Assembly (NCBI RefSeq): GCF_003934285.1
Contig: NZ_RQWJ01000002.1
Span: forward strand, 620,001-684,000
Reading direction: 5' to 3'
Source: Brevundimonas fluminis
GTDB lineage: Bacteria; Pseudomonadota; Alphaproteobacteria; Caulobacterales; Caulobacteraceae
Length of the DNA stretch: 64,000 nucleotides
Made by a program: the position numbers and the translations under genes. Each line of letters opens with the position of its first letter. The first letter of the stretch is position 1. This document shows, piece by piece, positions 25,045 through 33,058 of this stretch. The notes below the pieces were generated by a model. That model saw only the letters and a list, made by a program, of their open reading frames with translations. It ran no database searches and was not told the origin of the DNA.

Positions 25045-25458
25045 ATGAAGGTTCGAACGATCGCGGGCCTGGCGCGCGAAGGCGGCGTGGGCGTGGAGAC
25101 GATCCGCTTCTACCAGCGGCGCGGCCTGATGCCGAAGCCCGAGCGGTGGTCTTCCAGCGGCGTGGGCGAGGGCATTCGCCGCTATGGCGATGAGGATGTG
25201 CGGCGGTTGAAGTTCATCCGCTCGGCCCAGACGGCGGGCTTCACCCTGGAGCAGATCCGGGAACTTCTGTCGCTGGACGCCGGCGAGGATCGCGAGCGCG
25301 CACGTGCCCTGGCGGCCGAACGGCTTGAGGCGCTGGACAGGACCATCGCCGATCTGGAGCAGGCGCGCGCGGGGCTGAGGCGGCTCGCGGGCGCCTGCGC
25401 GTCGAAGGACAGCGGGCCGTGCCCGATCATCGCGGCCTTCCAGGGCGAGGCGGCCTGA
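25045..25458 (+). CDS. MerR-family metal-responsive regulator
   Basis: 137 aa. N-terminal winged helix 'GVGVETIRFYQRRGLM', then the dimerisation helix, then a C-terminal loop with C118 and C126 ('GACASKDSGPCPII'), which align with MerR C117 and C126. The third mercury ligand, C82 of MerR, is an Asp/Arg here (residues 82-83), so classic trigonal Hg(II) binding is not expected; a divalent-metal or CueR-like two-Cys site is more likely. Its operator is nearly identical to the mer one. It is divergent from the glutaredoxin-MauE gene it should activate. Confidence 0.88.
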   Translation: MKVRTIAGLAREGGVGVETIRFYQRRGLMPKPERWSSSGVGEGIRRYGDEDVRRLKFIRSAQTAGFTLEQIRELLSLDAGEDRERARALAAERLEALDRTIADLEQARAGLRRLAGACASKDSGPCPIIAAFQGEAA

Positions 25459-25461
25459 GGG

Positions 25462-25917
25462 TCAGGCTCCGTTGTGGCGACCGAAAACAGTCGCCTCGCC
25501 CGCGCGATTGATCAGCAGGGTGACGTAGGGCCGGCGCCCCGCCGCCTCCATGCCGGGCGAACCTGCGGGCATGCCGGGCGCGGCCAGCGCCACGGCCGCG
25601 GGGCGTTCGCGCAGCAGGCGCTCCACATCGGCGGCGGGCACATGACCCTCGATCGCGTAGGGGCCGACCACGGCGGTGTGGCACCCGGCATAGCGGTCCG
25701 GCACGCCGTATCGCGCACGGATCGGGGTCAGGTCCTCGCGCTCAACCACCTCGACCGTCCAGCCGGCCTCGCGCATGTGCGCCACCCAACCGTCGCAGCA
25801 GCCGCACCACGGCGTCTTGTAGGCCGTCATCCGCCGATCCTTAGCCCTCGCCGCGCCTGCAGAGGCGAAAGCGACGGCGCCGCCCAGCATCAGGCGGCGG
25901 GTCAAGCGGGCCGTCAT
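25462..25917 (-). CDS. periplasmic DUF411 metal-binding protein
   Basis: 151 aa. TAT-like N-terminus (LTRRLMLGGAVAFASAG). Core 'YKTPWCGCCDGWVAHM' with a CxxC-type cluster, a further Cys-His in 'AGCHTAVVG' and 'EGHVPAADVERLL', plus the family tail 'PGMPAGSPGME'. DUF411 proteins are small periplasmic copper-associated proteins. Last gene of the copA operon; its start overlaps the CopC-like stop. A second member with 'YKTPTCPCCDGWVAHM' lies at 32050. Confidence 0.88.
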   Translation of the reverse strand: MTARLTRRLMLGGAVAFASAGAARAKDRRMTAYKTPWCGCCDGWVAHMREAGWTVEVVEREDLTPIRARYGVPDRYAGCHTAVVGPYAIEGHVPAADVERLLRERPAAVALAAPGMPAGSPGMEAAGRRPYVTLLINRAGEATVFGRHNGA

Positions 25918-26351
25918 CAGTGGACCATGAAACGGACCGCGCCCGTCATCTCATGACCGTCCGCGCCTTCGGCGGTCCAGTTCAGGACGTAGTTGCCGGG
26001 CGACAAGGTCGGCAGGTCTGCCGACACCCGCGTCGTCGCGGCGGCGGCGGCGACCGGGACGGTCACGGGGGCCTGACCTTCGGCCGTCACGGTGATGGCC
26101 TTGAGCGTCATCGCGTGCGGAAAGGTCGCGGTGAACCAGTCCGGCGAGCCGTTGGTCATGGCGCCGTCCGCCGGACTGGTGACGACGCCGTGGGCGGCAT
26201 GCCCGGCGTGATCGGCGTGCGCCGCGGCGGTGTGGCTGGACGGCGGATCCTGGTCGGCCTTCTGGCAGCAGCAGCAAGGAGCCGCCGCGTGCGTCAGGGA
26301 GGGGACCAGGAGGGTCAGGGCCAGAGCGGCGGCGGGGATGATTTTGCGCAT
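25917..26351 (-). CDS. CopC-like periplasmic copper-binding protein with Cys/His-rich insert
   Basis: 144 aa from the ATG at 26351 (AGGAGA upstream). Signal peptide ends near 'SLTHAA'. Immediately after it comes a Cys/His-rich stretch 'PCCCCQ' and 'SHTAAAHADHAGHAAH', then a CopC-type beta domain 'GSPDWFTATFPHAMTLK' ending in 'GADGHEMTGAVRFMV'. The CopC domain is known to bind Cu(I)/Cu(II) in the periplasm. The four-Cys run is unusual for CopC and adds a thiol site. It sits between copB and the DUF411 gene. Confidence 0.85.
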   Translation of the reverse strand: MRKIIPAAALALTLLVPSLTHAAAPCCCCQKADQDPPSSHTAAAHADHAGHAAHGVVTSPADGAMTNGSPDWFTATFPHAMTLKAITVTAEGQAPVTVPVAAAAATTRVSADLPTLSPGNYVLNWTAEGADGHEMTGAVRFMVH

Positions 26352-26362
26352 GAACAGGTCTC

Positions 26363-27547
26363 CTAGAACCAGGCCTTCAGGCCGATGACGAACCGGGTGT
26401 GCTCGGGTTCTCCGCCCGCCGCGCGGGTGAAGTCGGCGGTGTCGCCGAGCTCCCGGCTCCACTCCACGCCCACATAAGGGGCGAACTCCTTGGCGATTTC
26501 ATAGCGCAAGCGCACGCCCGCCTCGACATGGGTGAAGCCCGAGCCCAGTCCGAGCTCCGGCACGTCGGAGGCCGAGGCCTCGACCTCGACGCGCGGCTGC
26601 AGGATCAGCCGCTGGGTGACGCGCTGGTCGTATTCGGCCTCGACCCTCGCGGTCAGGTCGCCCTCGGTCGACAGGAAGGCGGCGGCGTCGACTTCCCACC
26701 AGTAGGGGGCCAGGCCCTGAAGCCCGAGCACCAGATGGGTCGGGTCCTCGCCGTTCTCCCGGAAGTCCTGGCGCACGCCCGCCTGCACGTCCCAGAAGGG
26801 CGAGATGGCGCGGCTGTAGAGCGCCTGGACCTCGCCCTCCGCCTCGCCGTCGAAGTCGCCTTCACCCTCGGACTTCCACCAGAAGCGGTTGATGTCGCCC
26901 CCGGTCCAGCCCGCGACGTCCCAGGCCCAGCCTTCCTCGCCGTCGTCGAAGCCGACCTCGAGCCTGTCGACGATGACGGCGGTGGCGCGCACGTCGCCGT
27001 TCTCGCGCCTCAGGACGTCGCGGGCGCCGCTCATCTGGTCCGCCCCCCAGATGGCGTCGGCGGCATGGGCCGGACCGGACAGGGCGGCGGGCGGCAAAGG
27101 CGGCTGGCGCGGACGGCCCTCGTCATCCGCGCTGGTCGGCACGTCGGGCGGCCCCATGTTCATCGTCGACATGTCATGCCCGGCGTGCGGGTCGGCTTGG
27201 GAGGGGCTCATCGTGGACATGTCGTGGCCCGCGTGCGGATCAGACTGGCTCGGCGCGGTGGTCGGCATGTCGTGACCCGCATGGGGATCGGCGGTCGAGG
27301 GCTGCGCGGGCATCTGGTGACCCGCGTGCGGATCGGCTGCGGGCGGAGCCTGCGCAGGCATGACGTGACCCGCGTGAGGGTCCTGCGCTGGCGGCCGGGC
27401 GGACGGATCAGGCGTGGCGACCGGCGCGGGCGCGGGTCGAGTCTGCGCCGACGGCATCCGGTGGCCGGCGTGAGGGTCTTGGGCCTGGGCGCTGAAGGCG
27501 CTGGCGGCAAGGATCAGCGGAGCGAGGGCGACCGAGAGGCGGTTCAC
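26363..27547 (-). CDS. copB: copper-resistance outer membrane protein CopB
   Basis: 394 aa from a GTG start overlapping the copA stop (GTGA). Signal peptide ends near 'AFSAQAQ'. Six 'DPHAGH' repeats with Met-rich linkers (DPHAGHRMP, DPHAGHVMP, DPHAGHQMP, DPHAGHDMP, DPHAGHDMS twice) form a copper-binding N-terminal tail of about 130 residues. The rest is a beta-barrel ending in 'RFVIGLKAWF', with the C-terminal aromatic typical of outer-membrane barrels. It stores copper and lets it cross or bind at the outer membrane, partner of CopA. Confidence 0.9.
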   Translation of the reverse strand: MNRLSVALAPLILAASAFSAQAQDPHAGHRMPSAQTRPAPAPVATPDPSARPPAQDPHAGHVMPAQAPPAADPHAGHQMPAQPSTADPHAGHDMPTTAPSQSDPHAGHDMSTMSPSQADPHAGHDMSTMNMGPPDVPTSADDEGRPRQPPLPPAALSGPAHAADAIWGADQMSGARDVLRRENGDVRATAVIVDRLEVGFDDGEEGWAWDVAGWTGGDINRFWWKSEGEGDFDGEAEGEVQALYSRAISPFWDVQAGVRQDFRENGEDPTHLVLGLQGLAPYWWEVDAAAFLSTEGDLTARVEAEYDQRVTQRLILQPRVEVEASASDVPELGLGSGFTHVEAGVRLRYEIAKEFAPYVGVEWSRELGDTADFTRAAGGEPEHTRFVIGLKAWF

Positions 27548-29349
27548 GACGCGGCTCCGTCCATAGGCCGCACTGTGACGACATTGAACATGCCGGCGTG
27601 CATGTGCATCAGCATGTGGCAGTGGAAGGCCCAGTCGCCGGGCGCATCGGCCGTCAGGTCGAAGGTCACCTTGGAGCCTGGTGCGACGTTGACCGTGTGC
27701 TTCAGCGGCTGGTGCCCGGCAGGACCACCTGTCACCAGTTCGAAGAAGTGGCCGTGCAGGTGGATCGGGTGGGCCATCATGGTGTCGTTGACCAGGGTCA
27801 CCCGCACACGCTCGTTCCGCTCGAAGCGGATCGGCTCGACGATCTCGGAGAACTTGCGCCCGTCGAAGCCCCACATGAACCGTTCCATGTTGCCGGTCAG
27901 ATGGATTTCCAGCGCGCGGGACGGAGGCCTCTGATCCTTGTTAGGGGCCAGGGACACCAGGTCGGTATAGACCAGCACCCGGTGAGGGACGTCTTCCAGC
28001 CCCATGGGCCGCTCACCCAGGCGGTTGGCCGGGTCCGACGAGATCATGTCCACCCCGACGCCGACCGCCATGCCGGCGGGGGCGTTGTCCGGATTGCGCA
28101 TGTCATGGTCCATGCCGCCGTGACCCATGGCGGCATGGTCGACCGGCGCGGCGGCAGGCCCCCCGTGACCCATGCCGGAATGATCCATCCCGCCGTGGCC
28201 CATGGCCGAGTGGTCCATGCCCGCCATGCCGCCCATGCCCATGTCGCGCATGGTGAGCGTCGGGACCTCGCGCAGCGGCGGGACCTCGGCCGTCATGTCC
28301 GGACGGGGCGCCAACGTCGCTCGTGCCATGCCGGAGCGATCCACCGACTCGGCCACCAGGGTGTAGGCGCGGTCGTTCATAGGCCGGACGACGACGTCAT
28401 AGGTCTCGGCGACCGAGATCTGGAACTCGTCGATCTCGACGGGCCGCACGTTCTCGCCGTCGGCATTGACCACCGTCATGGCCAGGCCGGGGATGCGGAC
28501 GTTGAAGATCGACATGGCCGAGGCGTTGATGATCCGCAGCCGCACCCGCTCGCCGGGGCGGAACAGGCCGGTCCAGTTCTCCTGCGGCCCGTGGCCGTTG
28601 ATCAGATAGGTGTAGGTCGAGCCGTTGACGTCGGCGATGTCGCGCGGGTCCATGCGCATCTGGCCCCACATGCGCCGCTCCTCCAGGCTCATGCCGTCCT
28701 CGCCGGAGATCAGGCCTGACAGGGTCGTGCGCGAGCGGTTGAAGTAGCCGGGGCTCTTCTTCAGCTTGTCGAGAATTTCGTGCGGATGCATGAAACTCCA
28801 GTCCGACAGGACCAGCACATGCTCGCGGTCGTAGGCGATCGGATCGGTCCCCGCCGGGTCGATGACGATCGGCCCGTAGTGGCCCATGGCTTCCTGAAGG
28901 TTGGAGTGGCTGTGATACCAGAAGGTGCCCGACTGCCGTATCGGGAACTCGTAGACGAAGGTCTCGCGGGCCTTGATGCCGGGGAAGCTGACCCCCGGCA
29001 CGCCGTCCATTTGGAACGGGACCAGCAGGCCGTGCCAGTGGATCGAAGTGTCCTCGTCCAGGCCGTTGGCGACCGACAGCCGCACGTTCTGTCCTTCGCG
29101 AAGGCGGATCAGAGGGGCCGGCAGGACGCCGTTGATGGTGATGGCGTGTCCCGTCCGACCGCCGACGGTGAAGGGCGAGTGGCCCACGGTCAGATCGACG
29201 TTCGGCCCGGTCAGGGTCGGGAGGTCGGCGCGCAGGCCCGCCGAACCCGTCTGCGCCCAGGCGGGCAGAAGTCCCGATAGGCCCGCCACGGCGCCGCCGG
29301 CGACGGCGCCCCGCAGAATCGATCGGCGATCGAGATTTGTCGTCATCAT
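27544..29349 (-). CDS. copA: copper-resistance multicopper oxidase CopA
   Basis: 601 aa. Twin-arginine signal 'RRSILRGAVAGG'. Three cupredoxin domains: type 2/3 copper ligands in 'HWHGLLVP', 'FWYHSHSN', and the C-terminal 'HPIHLHGHFFEL' and 'WAFHCHMLMHMHAGM' with the type-1 Cys-His-Met ligands. A Met/His-rich loop (GMGGMAGMDHSAMGHGG and a second copy) replaces the usual linker. It oxidises Cu(I) in the periplasm. Its operator (29451-29481) and the copB overlap make it head of copA-copB-copC-DUF411. Confidence 0.95.
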   Translation of the reverse strand: MMTTNLDRRSILRGAVAGGAVAGLSGLLPAWAQTGSAGLRADLPTLTGPNVDLTVGHSPFTVGGRTGHAITINGVLPAPLIRLREGQNVRLSVANGLDEDTSIHWHGLLVPFQMDGVPGVSFPGIKARETFVYEFPIRQSGTFWYHSHSNLQEAMGHYGPIVIDPAGTDPIAYDREHVLVLSDWSFMHPHEILDKLKKSPGYFNRSRTTLSGLISGEDGMSLEERRMWGQMRMDPRDIADVNGSTYTYLINGHGPQENWTGLFRPGERVRLRIINASAMSIFNVRIPGLAMTVVNADGENVRPVEIDEFQISVAETYDVVVRPMNDRAYTLVAESVDRSGMARATLAPRPDMTAEVPPLREVPTLTMRDMGMGGMAGMDHSAMGHGGMDHSGMGHGGPAAAPVDHAAMGHGGMDHDMRNPDNAPAGMAVGVGVDMISSDPANRLGERPMGLEDVPHRVLVYTDLVSLAPNKDQRPPSRALEIHLTGNMERFMWGFDGRKFSEIVEPIRFERNERVRVTLVNDTMMAHPIHLHGHFFELVTGGPAGHQPLKHTVNVAPGSKVTFDLTADAPGDWAFHCHMLMHMHAGMFNVVTVRPMDGAAS

Positions 29350-29450
29350 GCTTCAGGCGCGCCCTACAAACGTTTCTTGCGTCGTTGGTCCAGATACGCA
29401 TGAGCGGCCCTGATCCCTTGTGTCAGGTCGCCGCAGCGTCTCCGTGTATG

Positions 29451-29481
29451 CGGATGCGCCTTCCCACCTTGGGAAGGTCAA
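29451..29481 (-). promoter_or_regulatory. CueR/HmrR-type copper operator of the cop operon
   Basis: Minus strand: TTGACC (29476-29481), 19-bp spacer with inverted CCTTCCC/GGGAAGG arms (29457-29477), and a weak -10 at CATCCG (29451-29456). It overlaps the last codons of the upstream ECF gene: the TGA stop lies inside the -35. The -35, dyad and long spacer fit a copper-type MerR activator. No such regulator is in the window besides the MerR at 25045. Confidence 0.65.
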
Positions 29482-30047
29482 GCGCCTGATCGCGGCGAGG
29501 CTTGCAGGGTGTCAGCTAGGCGGCGGCGCGCCCTTGCGATCCGCGTCTCCACGGCCTTGGTCGTTACTCCGAGGATCGCGGCGATCTCCGCGTGAGACCG
29601 CCCCTCGAATGCCGAGAGCAGCAAAGGCCCCTTCAGCGTGTCGGGCATGTCGACAAGCGCCCTTTGCATCTGCTGGTAGCGGCGCTGGGCATCCAGGCGG
29701 ACTTCCGCCAGCGGCACATCCTCGCCGACCGCCGCCGCTTCCGGCGCATCCAGCCCCATCACGCCGCGCACCACGCGCCGGACAGCCCGGCGGCGGCCCC
29801 AGTCTCGGCATTTGTTTAGCGCGATCGACCGCAGCCAGATGTCGAAAGGTCGGGCCGGATCATAGCGTCGGATCGACAGCCAGGCGGCGGCGTATGTCTC
29901 TTGGAGCAGGTCGTGGCTCTCGTCCTCGTCTCCGACATAGCGGCGAATGAAGCGATACAGGTCCGCCTTCGTCCCCGTCATCAAGGCGCTGAAGGCCGCC
30001 CGATCACCGCTGGCCGCGCGGGCCTCGATGCTGTCCTCGACCCCCAC
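29478..30047 (-). CDS. ECF sigma factor of a cnrYXH-like module
   Basis: 189 aa with region 2 'GTKADLYRFIRRYVGDEDESHDLLQETYAAAW' (landmark only) and region 4 'LPLLLSAFEGRSHAEIAAIL' like. It is the third gene of an operon (anti-sigma, periplasmic sensor, sigma) in the same order as cnrY-cnrX-cnrH of Cupriavidus. The predicted target motif TGAGGG-N16-CGTAGA stands in front of its own operon, of the acyltransferase operon and of copC-copD. Metal signal not identifiable from sequence; with copper genes as targets, copper is as plausible as nickel or cobalt. Confidence 0.9.
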   Translation of the reverse strand: MGVEDSIEARAASGDRAAFSALMTGTKADLYRFIRRYVGDEDESHDLLQETYAAAWLSIRRYDPARPFDIWLRSIALNKCRDWGRRRAVRRVVRGVMGLDAPEAAAVGEDVPLAEVRLDAQRRYQQMQRALVDMPDTLKGPLLLSAFEGRSHAEIAAILGVTTKAVETRIARARRRLADTLQASPRSGA

Positions 30048-30055
30048 CGCGTCGC

Positions 30056-30496
30056 TTAGTCGGTTTCGCGGCGCAGGGCGTCCACGACCGCGTCGTCAAA
30101 CACCTCCGCCTGCGCGGGCGTCATGACCGAGCGCATGTCGTAGACGTGAGTGATCGTTTCCTTTTGCAGGTCGCCCATGGCGGCGTGGAAGTGATCCACC
30201 GCCGCCTGGACCTCCGCCGTGTTGCCATCGCTGGCCGCAATGGCGGCGGCGAGTTCGCGATGTGCCGCCTCCACCTCGGTCTCCAGAGCGGTGCGCCGCT
30301 CGGCAAAGCGGGCCTCGATGGCGTCGAGGCGGCGATCCTGTTCGGGGCTCAGGTCCAGCTCTTCATGCACGATGCTGTGCAGGCTGGGCGCCTGGCGCTC
30401 ACGCATCATCCAGGCGGCGGTGGCCCAGGTGGCGCCGCTGCTGACGACCGCTGCCAGGATCGCCGTCAAAACGATCGATCTCCAGTGCGCCCTCAT
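30056..30496 (-). CDS. CnrX/NccX-like periplasmic metal sensor
   Basis: 146 aa. One N-terminal membrane anchor (IVLTAILAAVVSSGATWATAA), then a helical hairpin domain. The metal-site pattern of CnrX is visible: 'HSIVHEEL' (two His four apart, then Glu) near residue 40 and 'HVYDM' (His-x-x-x-Met) near residue 118. This family senses periplasmic metal and passes the signal to the membrane anti-sigma. Its start overlaps the stop of the anti-sigma gene. Confidence 0.85.
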   Translation of the reverse strand: MRAHWRSIVLTAILAAVVSSGATWATAAWMMRERQAPSLHSIVHEELDLSPEQDRRLDAIEARFAERRTALETEVEAAHRELAAAIAASDGNTAEVQAAVDHFHAAMGDLQKETITHVYDMRSVMTPAQAEVFDDAVVDALRRETD

Positions 30497-30768
30497 CCGA
30501 CGCCGTCCAGTCCGCCAAGGGGTCCGAGGTTGGCCGCTACGCTGAAGACCTGCATCTCGGTGGGCTCGGGTTGACTGGCCAGCATCAGCCCGCCGTTCGT
30601 CGCGCCGACGCCGAGCGCGACCACCACGGCCACCACGCGGGCGTTTCGGCGACCTGACCGTGCCCGAAGCGCATCGACGCGCGCCCAGACGGCGGGTTCG
30701 AGATCCATCAGACCCGCCGCGCCCGACGGCGGGTCCATGGCCAGCAATTCATCCATGTCGTCAGTCAT
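30493..30768 (-). CDS. CnrY-like membrane anti-sigma factor
   Basis: 91 aa, single membrane helix at residues about 43-65 (ARVVAVVVALGVGATNGGLML), short cytoplasmic N-terminus (MDELLAMDPPSGAAGLMDLEP) and a small periplasmic tail. Size, topology and position at the head of an X-H operon fit CnrY, which holds CnrH at the membrane. Sequence similarity to CnrY itself is slight, so the assignment rests on context. Confidence 0.75.
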   Translation of the reverse strand: MTDDMDELLAMDPPSGAAGLMDLEPAVWARVDALRARSGRRNARVVAVVVALGVGATNGGLMLASQPEPTEMQVFSVAANLGPLGGLDGVG

Positions 30769-30795
30769 CGCGCACCTGCGTCACGCCCCACGGGT

Positions 30796-30823
30796 TCTAC
30801 GCGCGCCAGCCCGACCTCCCTCA
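30796..30823 (-). promoter_or_regulatory. ECF-type promoter of the cnrYXH-like operon
   Basis: Minus strand TGAGGG (-35, 30818-30823), 16 bp, CGTAGA (-10, 30796-30801). The -35 abuts the -35 of the opposite promoter, forming a CCCTCATGAGGG palindrome at 30818-30829. Leader to the anti-sigma ATG is about 20 bases. Confidence 0.75.
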
Positions 30824-30851
30824 TGAGGGGGCTAGGCGCGCCGCGCGTAGA
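30824..30851 (+). promoter_or_regulatory. ECF-type promoter of the acyltransferase operon
   Basis: Plus strand TGAGGG (30824-30829), 16 bp, CGTAGA (30846-30851). Spacing and both elements are identical to the divergent promoter and to the copC promoter at 34382-34409. Confidence 0.75.
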
Positions 30852-30898
30852 TAGCAGAGATCGATCGCGGAAGGCCGGGATCGCGCCGGGGGCGCAGA

Positions 30899-32053
30899 TT
30901 GACGAGACATGGGGTCACGTCGGCGGCGCCGTTTCCGGACGCCCTGGAGCCGCTGACCGGCGTGAGGTTCTTCCTCGCGCTCGGCGTCGTGCTGTTCCAT
31001 TTCCAGCTCTACTGGACCCTTCCGCCGGAGGCCGCAGGGCTGCTGAATCGTGCGCGACTGGGCGTAGACGTCTTCTTCATCCTGTCAGGCTTCATCCTGA
31101 CCCACGTCTACCTGCAAGGCGAGCGCCCGCCGGACTACCGCCGCTTCCTCGCCGCGCGGTTCGCACGCATCTATCCGGCGCATCTGTTCATCCTGCTGGC
31201 GATGCTAGGCTTGGTCCTCGCGGGTCCGGTGTTCGGGATCGGGCTGGAGCCAGGCAGGTTTAACCCCGGCGACTTCGTGCAGACCTTGTTGTTGGTCCAG
31301 GCATGGTTTCCGCGTGACACCCTCGCCCTGTGGAACGGTCCGGCCTGGTCGTTGTCGGCGGAGTGGTTCGCCTATCTGGCCTTCCCCGCCTTCGCCTGGA
31401 TCGCGATCCGGCTTCGACGCCGGCCTTGGGTGATCATCGGGCTCGCGACGGCCGCCTTCATCTTCCTCGACGCTATCTATCAGGCCTGGTCGGGCAAGGT
31501 CCTGCCTCGCGCGGAAGACAGCATGGGCATTCTCCGGATCATCCCGGAGTTCCTCTTCGGCATCGGCCTCTACTACCTGGGCCAGGGCTGGACCTGGTCC
31601 CGCAGCGTCGCGGCCGTCATCGCCTTGTCGAGCACGATGGTTCTGCTGGCGCTGATGCAGACCGGCGCGGACGACCGGCTGATCGTTCTGGCGGCGGGAC
31701 CCTTCATCCTGTCGCTCGCCATGCTGGCGAAGAGCGGCGTGCGCACAGTCCTCTCTCACCCAGCGCTGCTCTTCGGCGGCGAAGCGTCATTTGCACTTTA
31801 CCTCGTCCACATCCCGATCCTGATGGTCTGGCGCAACGCGGCCCAGGCGTTGTTCGACCTGCCGGGGGACTACAGGATGCAGCTTGCGGAACTGGCGGCG
31901 ATGCTTGTGTTGACGCTCGTGGCGGCGGCGGCCATCCATGTGTTGGTCGAGCGTCCCGGACGAAGGGTCTTGCGCGGAATGTTCGCGCCGATGTCGTCGG
32001 ACCCTTCGGAAGCCAGACGTTCGGTCCACAGCGATCAGGGAGAACCGCTATGA
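30899..32053 (+). CDS. acyltransferase 3 family membrane protein
   Basis: 384 aa from a TTG start. About ten membrane helices; 'TGVRFFLALGVVLFHF' with the catalytic His of acyltransferase-3 enzymes, 'GVDVFFILSGFILTHVY', 'SAEWFAYLAFPAF' and 'SFALYLVHIPIL' are family marks. Such enzymes O-acylate cell-surface sugars. It is first in an operon (acyltransferase, DUF411, NTF2) driven by the metal-responsive ECF promoter, so surface modification may be part of the metal response. The exact acceptor is unknown. Confidence 0.85.
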   Translation: MTRHGVTSAAPFPDALEPLTGVRFFLALGVVLFHFQLYWTLPPEAAGLLNRARLGVDVFFILSGFILTHVYLQGERPPDYRRFLAARFARIYPAHLFILLAMLGLVLAGPVFGIGLEPGRFNPGDFVQTLLLVQAWFPRDTLALWNGPAWSLSAEWFAYLAFPAFAWIAIRLRRRPWVIIGLATAAFIFLDAIYQAWSGKVLPRAEDSMGILRIIPEFLFGIGLYYLGQGWTWSRSVAAVIALSSTMVLLALMQTGADDRLIVLAAGPFILSLAMLAKSGVRTVLSHPALLFGGEASFALYLVHIPILMVWRNAAQALFDLPGDYRMQLAELAAMLVLTLVAAAAIHVLVERPGRRVLRGMFAPMSSDPSEARRSVHSDQGEPL

Positions 32054-32526
32054 ACGCCATCTCGATGTCGCGTCGCCTTGTCCTGGCGGCCATCGCAACT
32101 GTCGCGACGACCGGGGTGGCCTGCGCCAAGACGCCTCCGCCTCGTGACCTGACGGTCTATAAAACGCCGACGTGTCCCTGCTGCGACGGCTGGGTCGCCC
32201 ACATGCGCGAGGCCGGCTTCACCACCGCCGTCACCGTGGTGGACGATCTCCAGCCCATCCGCCAACGCGCCGGATTGCCGGATGCTCTGGCGTCCTGCCA
32301 CACCGGGATGATCGGCGGCTATGTCGTGGAAGGCCATGTCCCGGCGGCGGACGTCATTCACATCCTAGACCAGAGGCCGTCGGCCGTCGGTCTTACGGTT
32401 CCCGGCATGCCATTGGGGTCGCCGGGCATGGAGACGCCGCAGGGGCGTCGGCAGCCCTACGACACCTTGCTGGTGCTACGCTCCGGCGAGACCCGAGTCT
32501 TCGCGCGTCACAATCAGCCGGCCTGA
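32050..32526 (+). CDS. second periplasmic DUF411 protein
   Basis: 158 aa, start overlapping the acyltransferase stop. Signal 'RRLVLAAIATVATTGVACA'. Core 'YKTPTCPCCDGWVAHM', 'ASCHTGMIG' and the tail 'PGMPLGSPGME' are shared with the protein at 25462, but the operon and promoter differ. Presumed periplasmic copper-binding protein. The CPCC in place of CGCC shows the two have diverged. Confidence 0.88.
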   Translation: MNAISMSRRLVLAAIATVATTGVACAKTPPPRDLTVYKTPTCPCCDGWVAHMREAGFTTAVTVVDDLQPIRQRAGLPDALASCHTGMIGGYVVEGHVPAADVIHILDQRPSAVGLTVPGMPLGSPGMETPQGRRQPYDTLLVLRSGETRVFARHNQPA

Positions 32527-32563
32527 CACGGCCACCAAGATCAACATCCAACTCGGAGCCGTG

Positions 32564-33052
32564 ATGTCCCGCAAATGTTTCGCCCTCTTCCTGTCTATCG
32601 CGGCGCTTTCGGCTGCGCCCGCCTTCGCCCAGGATCACGCCCATGGTGCTGATGCTGCGGCCTCCGTGGCGGCCGAGGCCACGGAGGCCGCGACGGTCGT
32701 CGACGCCTTCCACGCCGCCTTGCAGTCCGGCGACACGGCCGGCGCCCTGAACTTCCTGGCTCCCGACGTGATGATCTTCGAGGGCGGCGGCGCGGAGCGG
32801 TCGCGCGAGGAGTATGCGTCCCACCACCTGGTCTCCGACGCCGCCTTCTCGGCCGCCACCGAGGCGTCGGTCACGCGCCGATCAGGATGGGCGTCGGGCG
32901 ACGTCGCCTGGATCGTCAGCGAGGGCCGCACGACGGGCCAATTCAATGCCCGCGCGGTGAACCTGCTGACCGTAGAGACCATGGTGCTGAGGCGCGGCCC
33001 CGAGGGCTGGCGCATCCAGCACATCCACTGGTCCTCGCGCACGCCCCGCTGA
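32564..33052 (+). CDS. secreted NTF2-like (SnoaL) protein
   Basis: 162 aa from ATG (GGAG six bases upstream; GTG one codon earlier is possible). Signal peptide ends near 'APAFAQ'. Then a His-rich start (DHAHGADAA) and a typical NTF2-like cone: 'VVDAFHAALQSGDTAGALNFL', 'DVMIFEGGG', 'WRIQHIHWSS'. Periplasmic, third gene of the metal-responsive operon. Role unknown; possibly a small-molecule or metal-binding protein. Confidence 0.8.
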   Translation: MSRKCFALFLSIAALSAAPAFAQDHAHGADAAASVAAEATEAATVVDAFHAALQSGDTAGALNFLAPDVMIFEGGGAERSREEYASHHLVSDAAFSAATEASVTRRSGWASGDVAWIVSEGRTTGQFNARAVNLLTVETMVLRRGPEGWRIQHIHWSSRTPR

Positions 33053-33058
33053 CGGCGA

